From NCBI RefSeq assembly GCF_014191985.1, contig NZ_JACHXI010000001.1:248001-312000 (forward strand): 64,000 nt of DNA, given 5' to 3'. This stretch comes from Azomonas macrocytogenes (GTDB taxonomy: Bacteria; Pseudomonadota; Gammaproteobacteria; Pseudomonadales; Pseudomonadaceae). Below the pieces are notes generated by a model, which was given only the letters and a program-made list of their open reading frames with translations, had not been told where the DNA came from and made no database searches. The translations under genes and the position numbers were made by a program. Shown piece after piece: positions 54,652-64,000 of the stretch; position 1 is the first letter of the stretch, and the number at the start of each line of letters is the position of its first letter.

Positions 54652-55332
54652 ATGCATCTATCCGAACTCGATGTTGCCGCCATCTGGCTGACGCTTGAAC
54701 TTGCGACGCTGACTACCGCTCTCCTACTTTGCATAGGGACACCCATAGCCTGGTGGCTAGCCCGCACGCGCTCATTCTTGAAAGGCCCGATCGGTGCCGT
54801 GGTAGCCCTACCTCTCGTGTTACCACCCACCGTGCTGGGTTTTTATCTGCTTGTATTCATGGGCCCTAATGGTCCAGCCGGACAACTGACCCAAGCGCTG
54901 GGGCTGGGTACCTTGCCCTTTACATTTACCGGACTGGTCATAGGGTCGGTCTTCTACTCCATGCCATTCGTGGTACAGCCGCTGCAGAATGCCTTCGAAG
55001 CGATTGGTGATCGCCCTCTGGAAGTTGCTGCCACTTTGCGCGCCAATGCATGGGATTGCTTTTTCACCATAGTACTGCCGCTCGCCCGTCCGGGAATCAT
55101 CACCGCCTCTATCCTGGGCTTTGCCCATACGGTCGGAGAGTTTGGAATAGTACTGATGATAGGCGGCAATATTCCCGGTAGGACCCGCACGATATCTGTC
55201 CAGATATTCAACCACGTCGAAGCCATGGAGTTTACACAAGCACACTGGCTTGCAGGTGGAATGGTGTTCTTTTCGTTTTTTGTACTGCTTGCACTTTATT
55301 CCAGCCGACGGCTCAAGCCGGGACTGAGCTGA
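54652..55332 (+). CDS. modB: Molybdate ABC transporter permease ModB
   Basis: Inner-membrane permease of 226 residues with five membrane helices. The EAA loop that docks the ATPase is seen in [60 protein letters not shown]. It follows modA after 138 bases that hold the hairpin, and precedes modC by 12 bases. Confidence 0.96.
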   Translation: MHLSELDVAAIWLTLELATLTTALLLCIGTPIAWWLARTRSFLKGPIGAVVALPLVLPPTVLGFYLLVFMGPNGPAGQLTQALGLGTLPFTFTGLVIGSVFYSMPFVVQPLQNAFEAIGDRPLEVAATLRANAWDCFFTIVLPLARPGIITASILGFAHTVGEFGIVLMIGGNIPGRTRTISVQIFNHVEAMEFTQAHWLAGGMVFFSFFVLLALYSSRRLKPGLS

Positions 55333-55344
55333 AAGGATTCACAC

Positions 55345-56472
55345 ATGAGCATAGTGACTGAAACCATCACGAACACTATCACTGGGCCTGCAGATAGTAT
55401 TCGTGCCCGCTTTCAAGTGAACTACTCCGGCTTCGAACTCAATGTCGATTTGAATCTGCCAGGCCGGGGAATAACTGCCTTGTTCGGTCATTCAGGGTCC
55501 GGCAAGACGACGTGCTTGCGTTGTATAGCCGGTTTGGAGCAAGCCACTGACGGATATCTCGATATCAACGGAGAGCTATGGCAGGATACTGCCGCTGGCA
55601 TTTTCATACCGACGCATAAGCGGGCACTAGGCTACGTATTCCAGGAAGCCAGCCTGTTCCCTCACCTTTCGGTAAAACGCAATCTAGAGTATGGAATGCG
55701 CCGCGTCGCTACTAATGTGCGCAAGGTACCTTGGGATAGAGTGATGAAGCTGTTGGGAATCAGCCATCTACTGGACCGGATGCCAAATCGGCTTTCGGGA
55801 GGAGAGCGCCAGCGTGTCGGTATTGCCAGGGCTCTGCTCACCAGTCCCAGATTGTTGCTGATGGACGAACCGCTTGCCGCGCTCGACCTTAAACGCAAAA
55901 ACGAAATCCTCCCCTATCTGGAACGCCTGCACGATGAGCTCGACATTCCTATTCTCTATATAAGCCATTCTCCGGATGAGGTTGCCCGGCTCGCCGATCA
56001 CATCGTTCTGCTGGACCAGGGAAAAGTCATTGCCGAAGGAGGATTGCAAGAAACCATGGCGCGACTCGATCTACCCATGGCCTTTACCGAAAATGCCGGC
56101 GTGGTGATCGCTGCCAGAATTGCAGAGCATGACGATGTCTATCATTTGACGCGCCTGGAGTTTTCCGGTGGCAGCGTATTGGTAGCACGCCGTCCCGAGC
56201 CCATCGGCCAGCCTTTACGCTTTCGAATCCATGCCAGGGATATCAGCCTGGCGACCAGTCGTGCCGAAGACACCAGTATCGCCAACCTGGTACCAGCCAC
56301 GACAAAAGAGATTGTCGAGGCAGACACCCCGGCCCATGTACTGGTGAAACTCGAGCTGGGAAACACGCCCCTGATTGCCCGGATAACCCGCCGCTCATGC
56401 GACCAGTTGAAGATTGTTCCCGGAATGCAGCTCTGGGCACAGGTCAAGGCGGTGGCACTGCTGGATCAATAA
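55345..56472 (+). CDS. modC: Molybdate ABC transporter ATP-binding protein ModC
   Basis: ATPase of 375 residues that powers ModB. Walker A is [14 protein letters not shown], the signature is [17 protein letters not shown], and Walker B is [12 protein letters not shown]; a TOBE/Mop domain at the C-terminus ([28 protein letters not shown]) can sense molybdate. The N-terminus carries about 17 residues ([18 protein letters not shown]) before the usual [12 protein letters not shown] start. AAAGGA is at good spacing before ATG 55345, so the longer start looks real. Confidence 0.96.
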   Translation: MSIVTETITNTITGPADSIRARFQVNYSGFELNVDLNLPGRGITALFGHSGSGKTTCLRCIAGLEQATDGYLDINGELWQDTAAGIFIPTHKRALGYVFQEASLFPHLSVKRNLEYGMRRVATNVRKVPWDRVMKLLGISHLLDRMPNRLSGGERQRVGIARALLTSPRLLLMDEPLAALDLKRKNEILPYLERLHDELDIPILYISHSPDEVARLADHIVLLDQGKVIAEGGLQETMARLDLPMAFTENAGVVIAARIAEHDDVYHLTRLEFSGGSVLVARRPEPIGQPLRFRIHARDISLATSRAEDTSIANLVPATTKEIVEADTPAHVLVKLELGNTPLIARITRRSCDQLKIVPGMQLWAQVKAVALLDQ

Positions 56473-56500
56473 AAAATAGCTTCCTTTACGAAAACAGGAA

Positions 56501-56524
56501 GGGGTACAAGCTTGTTTGTACCCC
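56501..56524. terminator. Hairpin between convergent modC and the aminotransferase gene
   Basis: GGGGTACAA and TTGTACCCC form a 9-bp perfect stem with a 6-base loop midway between two converging stop codons. Neither strand has a clear T run after it, so calling it a terminator is inference from its position. Confidence 0.4.
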
Positions 56525-56535
56525 CAGCTTGAATA

Positions 56536-57693
56536 TCAGGCTGCGACCTTGCCCGAATCGTAGACGGCAAGCTCACGGACAGCAGCCCCGATCACTCTCA
56601 CGTCGTCTCGAGTGATCCCCATATGCATGGGCAGAGAAACGACTTCCTCACTCAATGCATGCGAAAACGGACACAGGCCATGGCTATCGGCATACATCTG
56701 ATAATGCGTGTTGTCGCGATAATGTACCCCCGGATAAATATCACGTTCATTAAGCGCTTGAAGAAGCTCTTCTCTATTACTTACGCGAACTTGGAACAAA
56801 TGCCGCGAGGACTCACAACCTGGCCCCATCGGAACCGACAGAATGTTGCTGGCGCCGGTAAACTCTTCTTCATACCAGCTTGCCAGTTGCCGACGATAGG
56901 CATTGTCTTCATCGAGATATTTGAGCGATACAAGACCAATGGCCGCCATGATGGAATTGCCATGATACTTGTAGCCGACATTCTCGACGTCATACATCCA
57001 CTTATAGACCCCTTGCGACCCAGTACGGGCAAAAGTGTCCTTGTTGATGCCAAGCCAGCTGAGCTGGCGAGCCATATGATCATCGGCTGCGTCTGAAAAA
57101 CAGATCATGCCGGAATCAGCAGTTGGCAGATTTTTTACAGCCTGAAAACTGAAAACAGAAACATCTGCATCCTGGCCAACATGGCTGCCATCTAGGCGAG
57201 AGCCCGCCATATGAGCACCATCAAGAATCAGCTTGAGCCCTTGCCTGGTACAAAGCTCGCGTACTTTTTTATAGTGGCCAGTATTACCGCCGATTCCGAC
57301 AAATATCACTGCACGAGTACGCGATGTGATGCGCTGTTCTATTGAAAAAGGATCTAGACAGAGCGTTTCGTCAACATCAGCGAAGACTGGCTTCATGTTG
57401 GCGTAGACGATAGCGTGATTGCTTGAGATAAAGGTGAGAGGTGTGGTGATTACTTCATCACCATCCTGCCAACCATATTTCTTTTTATAAACCTCTAAGG
57501 CGAGATGAAGGCCAACCGTATTGGAAGAGAGGAAATGCGCATTAGCCAAACCTGTATAGGTTTTCCATGCATGTTCAAAGGCAAGCGTCTTGAAACCCAT
57601 GCCGGTCCATCCTCTTTCAAGGCACTCACGGATCTCGGCAAGGCATTCGTCCACACGAAACTTGGGTACAAAGAGCTGAATGGTCATGGTCAA
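56536..57693 (-). CDS. DegT/DnrJ/EryC1-family PLP aminotransferase
   Basis: Sugar aminotransferase-type enzyme of 385 residues. The family pattern is clear: GMGFKTLAFEHAWKTYTGLANAHFLSSNTVGLHLAL, EVITTPLTFISSNHAIVYANMKPVFADVD, LILDGAHMAGSRLDG, and the cofactor lysine in FSFQAVKNLPTADSGMI. The C-terminal part (YPGVHYRDNTHYQMY) contacts substrate. Usually these make amino sugars for LPS or glycans. It stands alone with no other glycan genes beside it, so the substrate is unknown. The start at 57693 could also be the ATG two codons later. Confidence 0.85.
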   Translation of the reverse strand: MTMTIQLFVPKFRVDECLAEIRECLERGWTGMGFKTLAFEHAWKTYTGLANAHFLSSNTVGLHLALEVYKKKYGWQDGDEVITTPLTFISSNHAIVYANMKPVFADVDETLCLDPFSIEQRITSRTRAVIFVGIGGNTGHYKKVRELCTRQGLKLILDGAHMAGSRLDGSHVGQDADVSVFSFQAVKNLPTADSGMICFSDAADDHMARQLSWLGINKDTFARTGSQGVYKWMYDVENVGYKYHGNSIMAAIGLVSLKYLDEDNAYRRQLASWYEEEFTGASNILSVPMGPGCESSRHLFQVRVSNREELLQALNERDIYPGVHYRDNTHYQMYADSHGLCPFSHALSEEVVSLPMHMGITRDDVRVIGAAVRELAVYDSGKVAA

Positions 57694-58039
57694 GACTTTC
57701 CATAGTCAAACCGCATGTATGCGGCGATCGGGAATCGAGAACTCCCACAAATAGTCAAGATTCTGAGATACCTAACAAGTTCCTAAAGCCTGTCCAAAAA
57801 GCCATTGTCAGAGTCTGGCAACTCGATATGAGCAGCTTCCGAGCAAATGGGGCAACAGGCTCTGAACCAGCTTTGACGAAAGTTTCAACTTACTCGCAAA
57901 AAGGTAACCAAAGCAGCAACTACGGAGTAGCTAATTCAATGGGACCCTTGAATTAACGTGGTTCAACTGTTTTCCAGGCAATATAAAGCCAACGTTCGCT
58001 TCGAGTGGAAACAAATCCAATTTCGATCAGTTGTAGAAC
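57694..58039. other. Intergenic region with no gene seen
   Basis: The 346 bases show no open frame with protein character, no strong hairpin with a T run and no recognisable RNA. The left end must hold the promoter of the aminotransferase gene. Confidence 0.5.
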
Positions 58040-58666
58040 TCATTTTTCGTGCGCAGCGCCCCAATCGCAATAGCATCCCTGAGCCATGGCATTGGTCGCG
58101 TGAACCGGACGCCCGCTGATCAGCGCATCGAGAACCGGTTCGACGAAGCTGTTGCTGGAATTACAGACCATTCCCTCACTATAGGGGCCGGCATAAGCCA
58201 ATTTTCCAGTTTTGTCCCAAATAGCTATGGCAGGGCTGGCTGGTACCGAATCCATTCCTTCCAAACCCGCCAGCGGTTGCAACTTGCCAGCTAGAAACGG
58301 CGTGATTGATCCTTCACTGCCGGGTTTCTGGACGCTGTAGAAATCCATGTCAGCAAAGCGGTACATGCCTATCAGATAATTAAGATGAGCATCGGTTTCC
58401 TCATGGCAGGGACAGTGCGGGTCCCAGAAATGCACCACTCGGATCGATTCGGATTGGGCCAGCTCCGATGGAAGGCGTAAGGCATCACCGGTGAAAAATA
58501 CAGCCTGCTGATTGTAGGAGCGCAGATAAACGAACCCGAACTGCCACCAGACCACAACCGCAATAGCGAGCACCAGTGCAATGACCAGCGATACCAGGAT
58601 AACGACAATGCGCTTGGAAGGCATACGAAATACCATCGGCAAGGAAAAATCCGTCAATTTTCGCAT
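58040..58666 (-). CDS. Thioredoxin-like membrane-anchored protein (DUF6436-type)
   Basis: About 208 residues. A membrane helix (IVVILVSLVIALVLAIAVVVWWQFG) is followed by a periplasmic domain with HFWDPHCPCHEETDAHLNYL, resembling a thioredoxin-fold active site with a CPC motif, and by SPAIAIWDKTGKLAYAGPYSEG, which resembles the cis-Pro region of that fold. Redox activity is therefore plausible but unproven. The start is uncertain: ATG 58666 is used, with ATG 58636 and 58624 possible. It lies 27 bases after the small gene upstream and probably shares its transcript. Confidence 0.65.
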   Translation of the reverse strand: MRKLTDFSLPMVFRMPSKRIVVILVSLVIALVLAIAVVVWWQFGFVYLRSYNQQAVFFTGDALRLPSELAQSESIRVVHFWDPHCPCHEETDAHLNYLIGMYRFADMDFYSVQKPGSEGSITPFLAGKLQPLAGLEGMDSVPASPAIAIWDKTGKLAYAGPYSEGMVCNSSNSFVEPVLDALISGRPVHATNAMAQGCYCDWGAAHEK

Positions 58667-58693
58667 GGATGACAGTACCCGTAGCGGCAAAGC

Positions 58694-58993
58694 TTAGGGC
58701 TCATGACCAAATTTGATCTTGAACTGCTTCTCCATTTCCTTGCAGCTGTCATTGGCGAACTGGCGGCCGGGCAGCGTTCTGGTTTCGCTGCCAGCGTTTT
58801 CCCAACAACGCTCAATGGCATTCAGCTCGTTGGCTTCATTTTCGGCGGTTGACGGACGAGTCAAGAAGAAAATGAAGCTACCGTACATCAGTACAATGAA
58901 ACCAAGCCCGGCGAGCATTAACCACAAGCAACCGGCCTTGGTCGTTATAGCCTTTGGCTGCGTAGCTGGATCTTCAGATGGGTTGCCATTCAT
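58694..58993 (-). CDS. Small single-pass membrane protein, function unknown
   Basis: 99 residues starting MNGNPSEDPATQPKAITTK, with GGGGA 8 bases before the ATG at 58993. One membrane helix (LWLMLAGLGFIVLMYGSFIFF) is followed by a soluble tail with two cysteines (ERCWENAG, NDSCKEMEKQF). I recognise no family. It precedes the thioredoxin-like gene, so a joint periplasmic role is possible. Confidence 0.6.
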   Translation of the reverse strand: MNGNPSEDPATQPKAITTKAGCLWLMLAGLGFIVLMYGSFIFFLTRPSTAENEANELNAIERCWENAGSETRTLPGRQFANDSCKEMEKQFKIKFGHEP

Positions 58994-59167
58994 AGCAAAC
59001 GTCCCCAGTTGCAATGCGGCGGCAATCTATCACTTTACGCACAGCGATCAAGACCTGGCGAAGACTTTAAGCAGGTACTGGCCCGACATAACTGCAGATG
59101 ATCTTTGCCATACTTATCCAATGAGTATGGAAAAATACCCCTCCTTCCCTTGCGCCGTAGTTTCAGC

Positions 59168-60187
59168 ATGCCTTCATTGATAAAATGCCATGGCCGAAAA
59201 CCCATTGTTTGCAGCTCAGCTGCAGCCAATCCGACAGTGGGGATTGCCAAAGGTAAACTGCACCCGCGTAATCGCCACCAGGGCCGCTACGATTTTCCGG
59301 CACTGATCAAGGTTGATCCAGAACTTGCCCGCTTCGTCATTCTCAATCCCTACGGCAAGCAAAGCATCGATTTCGCCAATCCGGAGGCCGTCAAGGTATT
59401 CAATCGCGCCTTGTTGCGGCAGTTCTATGGCATCGCCCACTGGGTCATTCCACCCGGTTATCTGTGCCCGCCGATTCCGGGCCGGGCCGATTACATACAC
59501 GGTCTGGCTGATCTGCTCGCTATAGATAACCAGGGCCGCATACCCCGCGGAAGGGCTGTCCGGGTACTGGATATCGGAACCGGAGCAAACTGCATTTATC
59601 CCCTGCTCGGCCAATGCGAGTATGGTTGGCGCTTCATCGGCTCCGATATCGACCCAACGGCATTGGCTGCAGCCACGGCAATTGTACGAGCCAATCGGCT
59701 CGAATCAGCTATAACCTTACGCCAGCAGAACGACTCACGGCAGATTTTGCATGGTTTACTGGATAAAGAAGAGAATTTTGACCTTACCCTGTGCAACCCA
59801 CCCTTCCACGCCTCGTTGGAAGAGGCTTGCCGTGGCAGTCAGCGAAAATGGCGCAACCTGGGCAAGCTTGATCCTTCACGAAAACTGCCCGTCCTCAATT
59901 TTGGCGGGCAGAGCAACGAGCTCTGGTACGAGGGGGGTGAAATCGACTTTATCCTGCGCTTGGCCCGTGAAAGTGCAGAATTCGCACAACAAATCTGTTG
60001 GTTCAGCACACTGGTATCCAAAGCTGGTAATGTCCCTCTCCTGCAAACTGGGCTAAAGAAGCTGCAAGTACAGGCAATTCGCGTCGTGGAAATGGGGCAA
60101 GGACAAAAGCGCAGCCGCTTCGTTGCATGGACTTATCGTAATGCGAAGGAACGCCAGGCCTGGTTCGAAATAACTTGCACAGCATGA
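59168..60187 (+). CDS. rlmF: 23S rRNA (adenine-1618-N6)-methyltransferase RlmF
   Basis: AdoMet-dependent enzyme of about 339 residues. The family N-terminal motif [18 protein letters not shown] is present, motif I is [17 protein letters not shown], and the N6-adenine catalytic motif is [15 protein letters not shown]. The start is uncertain: ATG 59168 is taken, but the frame is open to 59105 and a GTG at 59237 lies nearer the conserved region. None has a strong ribosome site. Confidence 0.92.
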   Translation: MPSLIKCHGRKPIVCSSAAANPTVGIAKGKLHPRNRHQGRYDFPALIKVDPELARFVILNPYGKQSIDFANPEAVKVFNRALLRQFYGIAHWVIPPGYLCPPIPGRADYIHGLADLLAIDNQGRIPRGRAVRVLDIGTGANCIYPLLGQCEYGWRFIGSDIDPTALAAATAIVRANRLESAITLRQQNDSRQILHGLLDKEENFDLTLCNPPFHASLEEACRGSQRKWRNLGKLDPSRKLPVLNFGGQSNELWYEGGEIDFILRLARESAEFAQQICWFSTLVSKAGNVPLLQTGLKKLQVQAIRVVEMGQGQKRSRFVAWTYRNAKERQAWFEITCTA

Positions 60188-60210
60188 TCCAGCCTGACCT
60201 GGGGTTCGTA

Positions 60211-60402
60211 TCAGTGCAGCAGATGCCAGACCTTCTTATCCTTCAAGACGTGTGTCTGGATATAGCGTGGTTCGCCATTGGTTCCTTCAAGCTCAGTCAT
60301 GCCGGCCAACTCACCAACCACTCGGTAACGTTTGTCGGCTTTCTTGTCGTGAAGCGGATAGAGCTTGGCGATTTGCTCGGCCAATTCGGTAAGTGTGGTC
60401 AT
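60211..60402 (-). CDS. Small conserved hypothetical protein
   Basis: 63 residues starting MTTLTELAEQIAKLYPLHDKKADKRYRVVGELAG and ending QTHVLKDKKVWHLLH. Composition is normal for a soluble protein, with an N-terminal helix and a probable small beta sheet. GGAGTTATTTCC precedes the ATG. I do not recognise a family with confidence. It is convergent with rlmF. Confidence 0.55.
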   Translation of the reverse strand: MTTLTELAEQIAKLYPLHDKKADKRYRVVGELAGMTELEGTNGEPRYIQTHVLKDKKVWHLLH

Positions 60403-60675
60403 GGAAATAACTCCGAAAACAACGTAGCGCAACCTTTTACAGCTCATTGGTTACGGTTCTGCGACAAGCATTCAAAAGCATCGGCCGCAAGACTGGATGC
60501 ACGTTTTGATCTATAGCTGCGAAATTGATTCCGCAGTCAACGCATGCAATCGATGTATTGATCGCTCGGGCACAAAGCGCAGGAAACCGATTCCTGGCAA
60601 GAATGCGTGCCATCGAGCACAGCGAGCTCAGTTAAACTGACGCACTGGAGCCATTTTTCGTCGAACGGGAGTTCC

Positions 60676-61683
60676 ATGCCGATCCGCCACTGCATCGTCC
60701 ATCTGATCGAAAAGAAACCCGACGGCAGCCCTGCCGTATTGCATGCGCGCGATGCGGAATTGGCTGAGTCGACAGCCATCGAAAACCTTCTGGCTGATCT
60801 CAACGAGAGCTATAACGCCAAGCAGGGCAAGGCCTGGGGACTGTTTCACGAAGAATCCGGTGCTTATCCCTTCAGCGGCTGGCTGAACCGTTACCTGGAG
60901 CATGATCAGGATTTCACTGCCTTTAGCCGCCTGGCCGTCGAGCATCTGAAAAAACTGATGGAAGAATCCAATCTCTCTGCTGGCGGCCACATATTGTTCG
61001 CGCATTACCAGCAAGGCATGACCGACTACCTGGCCATCGCCCTGCTTCACCATAGCGAGGGCGTCGCAGTGACCGATACGCTGGAACTGGCTCCAGCCAA
61101 GCACCTCGATCTTGCCCAATTGCATCTGGCCGCACGTATCAATCTGTCCGAATGGCGAAACAACAAGCAGTCGAAACAGTACATTTCGTTCATCAAGGGC
61201 AAGAATGGGAAAAAAGTCTCGGAATATTTCCGTGATTTCATTGGTTGCCAGGAAGGTGTGGATGCACCGAGTGAAACCCGCACTCTGTTGAAAGCCTTCA
61301 GCGACTATGTGGAAAGCGAAGACCTTTCCGAAGAGCAGACCAAGGAAAAGACCAGCGCACTGGTGGATTACGCCAGCTCTCAGGCTCGGCTGGGCGAACC
61401 GATAACCCTGGAAGAGCTGTCCGGCCTGATCGACGAAGAGCGCCCCAAGGCTTTCTTCGAGCATATCCGCAACAAGGACTACGGACTGTCCCCGGAGATC
61501 CCACCGGACAAACGCACACTCAACCAGTTTCGCCGTTTTACCGGCCGGGCCGAGGGCCTGTCCATCAGCTTCGAAGCGCATCTGCTGGGCAGCCAGGTGG
61601 AATACGATGAAGCCAAGGACATGTTGATCATCCGTCAGTTGCCTACCCAACTGAAAGATCAGTTGAAACGCCGCAATAACTGA
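60676..61683 (+). CDS. yejK: Nucleoid-associated protein YejK (NdpA family)
   Basis: Nucleoid-associated protein of 335 residues, found spread over the chromosome in E. coli. ATG 60676 ([17 protein letters not shown]) follows GGGAG. Family stretches include [54 protein letters not shown] and the C-terminal [21 protein letters not shown]. In E. coli it interacts with topoisomerases; nothing here is inconsistent with that. Confidence 0.93.
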   Translation: MPIRHCIVHLIEKKPDGSPAVLHARDAELAESTAIENLLADLNESYNAKQGKAWGLFHEESGAYPFSGWLNRYLEHDQDFTAFSRLAVEHLKKLMEESNLSAGGHILFAHYQQGMTDYLAIALLHHSEGVAVTDTLELAPAKHLDLAQLHLAARINLSEWRNNKQSKQYISFIKGKNGKKVSEYFRDFIGCQEGVDAPSETRTLLKAFSDYVESEDLSEEQTKEKTSALVDYASSQARLGEPITLEELSGLIDEERPKAFFEHIRNKDYGLSPEIPPDKRTLNQFRRFTGRAEGLSISFEAHLLGSQVEYDEAKDMLIIRQLPTQLKDQLKRRNN

Positions 61684-61740
61684 AAACCGGCTGCAGGCAA
61701 AGCGATGGAAGGCTTTTTCGGGCTTTCAGCTTCCATTCGA

Positions 61741-63885
61741 TTATTCGATTTCCCGGCGAAACGGCGGCAACGCCTCAAGGATCGCCTTGCCATAGCGTTG
61801 ACTGACGAGACGCCGATCCAATAACGTGATGCTGCCACGGTCCTGCTCGGTACGCAGCAGCCGACCGCAAGCCTGGATCAAGCGCAACGAAGCGTCCGGC
61901 ACGGCAATTTCCATGAACGGATTACCGCCACGCGCCTCGATCCACTCGGCCAGAGCCGCCTCGACCGGATCATCCGGCACGGCAAAAGGAATCTTGGCGA
62001 TCACCACGTGTTCGCAATAGGCGCCCGGCAGATCCACACCTTCAGCGAAGCTCGCCAAGCCAAACAGTACACTCTGCTCGCCAGAGTCTACCCGCGCCTT
62101 GTGCCGGTTCAAGGTTTCCTGCTTGGATAGATTTCCCTGGATCAGCACACGTCGTCGCCAGTCACGCTCCAATCCATCGAAAACCTCCTGCATCTGTCGC
62201 CGCGAGGAAAACAGCACCAGAGAACCGCGCGCGTCCGCAACCAACTCAGGCAGGACACGCAAGATCGCAGCAGTGTGTGCGGTGGTATCACGAGGATCGG
62301 CCTTGATATTCGGCACGCGCAAGACCCCGGCCTGCGCATGCTGGAACGGGCTGGGTACGATGGCGGTAACCGCCTCTTTTGGCAGGCCGGAACGCATGCG
62401 AAAACGATCGAAGCTGTTAAGCGCAGTCAAGGTCGCTGACGTGATCAACGCGCCATAAGCGACATTCCACAGATTGCGCCGCAGGGTTTCGGCAGCCAGG
62501 ATCGGGCTGGCGTTGACTTCGATATCCTGCAGCGAACCACTTTCCGCCAGTGTCAGCCAGCGCGCCATGGGGGCGCCCTCCGCTGCATCTACCAGCGTGA
62601 AAGCGGTCCACAGGTCCCAGTTACCTTGAGCACGTGCCAGGAGGCTGCCGAACAACGGATACCACTCTTCCGCCTGGTGGCTTGGAATGGGGCCGCTGGC
62701 ACCATCGTCCATGGCCTCCTTGAGGATATCGGCAATACGAGTGAAGAGATCCACCAGTTGGGCGAAACCTTTTTTCAGCGCCAGCCCCAACTCACACAAA
62801 TCCTCCGGAATCACTCCACCAGCAAAACGATGGCGTGGCCGCTCGCGACCTTCGATATCTTCCCCAGGACGGAAATCAGCCAACTGCTCGCAGGCGTTGG
62901 ACATGAACTGCTGCTGCGTACGCAGATCGCGCGCCAAGGCTGGAACATTCTCGATCAAGCGTCCCAGCTCACCGGGAATCGAATGCTGGGCGAGCAACCG
63001 GGTCAGATTCTTGTCTATCTGCGCAAGCCAGTCGGCGGTTGAGCGTAGTCGCGTGAAATGAGCGAAATGGCCGATGGCTTTATCCGGCAGGTGGTGGCCT
63101 TCATCGAACACATAAAGCGTGTCACGCGGATCCGGCAACACGACGCCACCGCCCAACGCCAGATCGGCCAAGACCATATCGTGGTTGGTGATAATCACAT
63201 CAACCTTGGTCATGCCTTCGCGGGCACGATAGAAGGCGCATTGCTGGATATTCGGACAATGCCGGCCAGTGCACTGACTGTGATCGGTGGTCAGACGCGA
63301 CCAATCCACATCCTCGATAGCCTGAGGCCAGGCATCGCGATCACCGTCCCAGCGATTGCCAGCGAGTTTTTCCACCATGCTGGTGAACAGTTTCAAACTG
63401 GTTTCGTCAATAGCGATCTTGAAGCCTTCTTCTTCGAACAACTGGGCCGTAGCGTTCTGCGCGTGTCCTTCTTGCAACAACAGATCCAGTCTGGACAGGC
63501 AAAGATAACGTCCACGCCCCTTGGCCAAGGCGAAGCTGAAGGAAAGACCGCTGTTGCGCATCAAATCGGGCAGATCCTTGTTGACGATCTGCTCCTGCAA
63601 AGCCACCGTCGCCGTGGCAATCACCAGACGCTTGCCAGCAGCCTTGGCAATCGGAACCGCTGCCAGGCTGTAGGCAACGGTCTTTCCAGTCCCGGTTCCA
63701 GCCTCTACCGCGACCACAGCCGGACCGCCGTTGCGCCGACCGTCCTCATCGGTCGCGATGTCCCCTAGCACCTTGGCCACTTCAGCGATCATCAGACGCT
63801 GGCCGTAACGCGGCTTCAATTCCTTAGCTTCGAGGAAACGAGAATAAGCGCCCTGGATCTGGGACTTGAGTTCAGGAGTGAGCAT
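61741..63885 (-). CDS. dinG: ATP-dependent DNA helicase DinG
   Basis: XPD-like superfamily 2 helicase of 714 residues that unwinds DNA 5' to 3' and clears R-loops. Walker A is VEAGTGTGKTVAYSL. The 4Fe-4S ligands are in GRYLCLSRL and CTGRHCPNIQQCAFYRAREG, Walker B is YVFDEGHHLPDKAIG, and motif VI is QACGRLLRTEQDRGSITLLDRR. The start MLTPELKSQIQGAYSRFLEAKELKPRYGQ is the family start. The 3' end of a group II intron lies about 30 bases upstream in the same orientation, so its promoter may have been displaced or replaced. Confidence 0.96.
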   Translation of the reverse strand: MLTPELKSQIQGAYSRFLEAKELKPRYGQRLMIAEVAKVLGDIATDEDGRRNGGPAVVAVEAGTGTGKTVAYSLAAVPIAKAAGKRLVIATATVALQEQIVNKDLPDLMRNSGLSFSFALAKGRGRYLCLSRLDLLLQEGHAQNATAQLFEEEGFKIAIDETSLKLFTSMVEKLAGNRWDGDRDAWPQAIEDVDWSRLTTDHSQCTGRHCPNIQQCAFYRAREGMTKVDVIITNHDMVLADLALGGGVVLPDPRDTLYVFDEGHHLPDKAIGHFAHFTRLRSTADWLAQIDKNLTRLLAQHSIPGELGRLIENVPALARDLRTQQQFMSNACEQLADFRPGEDIEGRERPRHRFAGGVIPEDLCELGLALKKGFAQLVDLFTRIADILKEAMDDGASGPIPSHQAEEWYPLFGSLLARAQGNWDLWTAFTLVDAAEGAPMARWLTLAESGSLQDIEVNASPILAAETLRRNLWNVAYGALITSATLTALNSFDRFRMRSGLPKEAVTAIVPSPFQHAQAGVLRVPNIKADPRDTTAHTAAILRVLPELVADARGSLVLFSSRRQMQEVFDGLERDWRRRVLIQGNLSKQETLNRHKARVDSGEQSVLFGLASFAEGVDLPGAYCEHVVIAKIPFAVPDDPVEAALAEWIEARGGNPFMEIAVPDASLRLIQACGRLLRTEQDRGSITLLDRRLVSQRYGKAILEALPPFRREIE

Positions 63886-63917
63886 AGACGCAGACTGGAC
63901 AAATCTTCAGTATTCGG

Positions 63918-64000
63918 GTCGGGTAGGGACAGGCCATTACTGGCCCATCCCCCCCTAAGAACCGTGCGTGCGACTTTCACCGCACACGGCTCAAGTCTGC
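63918..64000 (-). mobile_element. 3' end of a group II intron (domains V and VI), running off the right edge
   Basis: On the minus strand, 63992-63959 is a 34-base hairpin that starts GAGCCGTGTGCGGTG and ends CGCACGCACGGTTC. It has the AGC triad, a GAAA loop and the terminal GGTTC of group II intron domain V. After a short G-rich linker comes a second hairpin with GGGCCAGTAATGGCC and an unpaired A in CTACCCGAC, fitting domain VI with its branch-point A seven bases from the 3' end. The domain V-VI sequence resembles bacterial class C introns. The reverse transcriptase would lie outside the window. The 3' splice site is placed at about 63918. Confidence 0.85.

Noticed and set aside
60628-61650. 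A 340-codon minus-strand open frame opposite yejK
   Set aside because: The plus-strand frame matches a known family along its whole length; the antisense has no support.

Overview
The window is a stretch of chromosome from a gamma-proteobacterium of the family Pseudomonadaceae (Pseudomonas in the broad sense). The basis is gene order. The run der-bamB-yfgM-hisS-ispG-rodZ-pilF-rlmN-ndk-iscX-fdx-hscA-hscB-iscA-iscU-iscS-iscR-trmJ-suhB-(glycine-zipper gene)-secF-secD-yajC-tgt-queA-tRNA-Leu-lptG-lptF-pepA-holC-(small gene)-valS is, from general knowledge, the order of the PA3799-PA3834 region of P. aeruginosa PAO1. Two differences stand out: cysE, expected between iscR and trmJ, is absent, and the glycine-zipper gene between suhB and secF survives only as two out-of-frame ends.

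Layout. 1-4.98 kb: the start of comEC (running off the left edge), an omega-amidase and a methionine aminotransferase that probably act together in methionine salvage, and a membrane/coiled-coil/zinc-ribbon protein. 5.1-10.3 kb: a palindromic repeat, then a FecI-FecR-FecA iron-uptake signalling cassette on the minus strand. Its TonB-dependent receptor is broken by a one-base frameshift, and an Rpn-family nuclease lies between fecR and the receptor. 10.4-19.7 kb: ribosome assembly, outer-membrane assembly, tRNA charging, isoprenoid synthesis, cell shape, pilus and rRNA modification genes. 19.8-25.4 kb: the complete isc iron-sulfur operon, with an IscR-type promoter site in front of it and a terminator behind it. 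25.5-33.1 kb: trmJ, suhB, the protein-export genes secDF-yajC and the queuosine genes tgt-queA. 33.1-41.6 kb: tRNA-Leu(CAA), a cold-shock protein, lptFG, pepA-holC and valS.

From 41.6 kb the content leaves the conserved block. It holds cyoABCDE (cytochrome bo3 ubiquinol oxidase, minus strand), two unrelated membrane proteins, an OprD-family porin with a perfect 12-bp inverted repeat upstream, a sugar-nucleotide epimerase/reductase, a molybdate locus (mop divergent from modE-modA-modB-modC) and a DegT-family aminotransferase. Two small membrane/thioredoxin-like genes, rlmF, a short hypothetical gene, yejK and dinG follow. At the extreme right edge, on the minus strand, lie catalytic domain V and probable domain VI of a group II intron whose 3' end sits about 30 bases upstream of dinG.

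Most of the window is ordinary housekeeping DNA. The items most worth a second look are the intron edge at dinG, the frameshifted siderophore receptor beside the Rpn nuclease, the gutted glycine-zipper gene, the inverted repeat in front of the porin, and the strong hairpin between modA and modB. I found no clear candidate for a wholly new multi-gene system. All functional calls come from reading the sequence; no database search was run.
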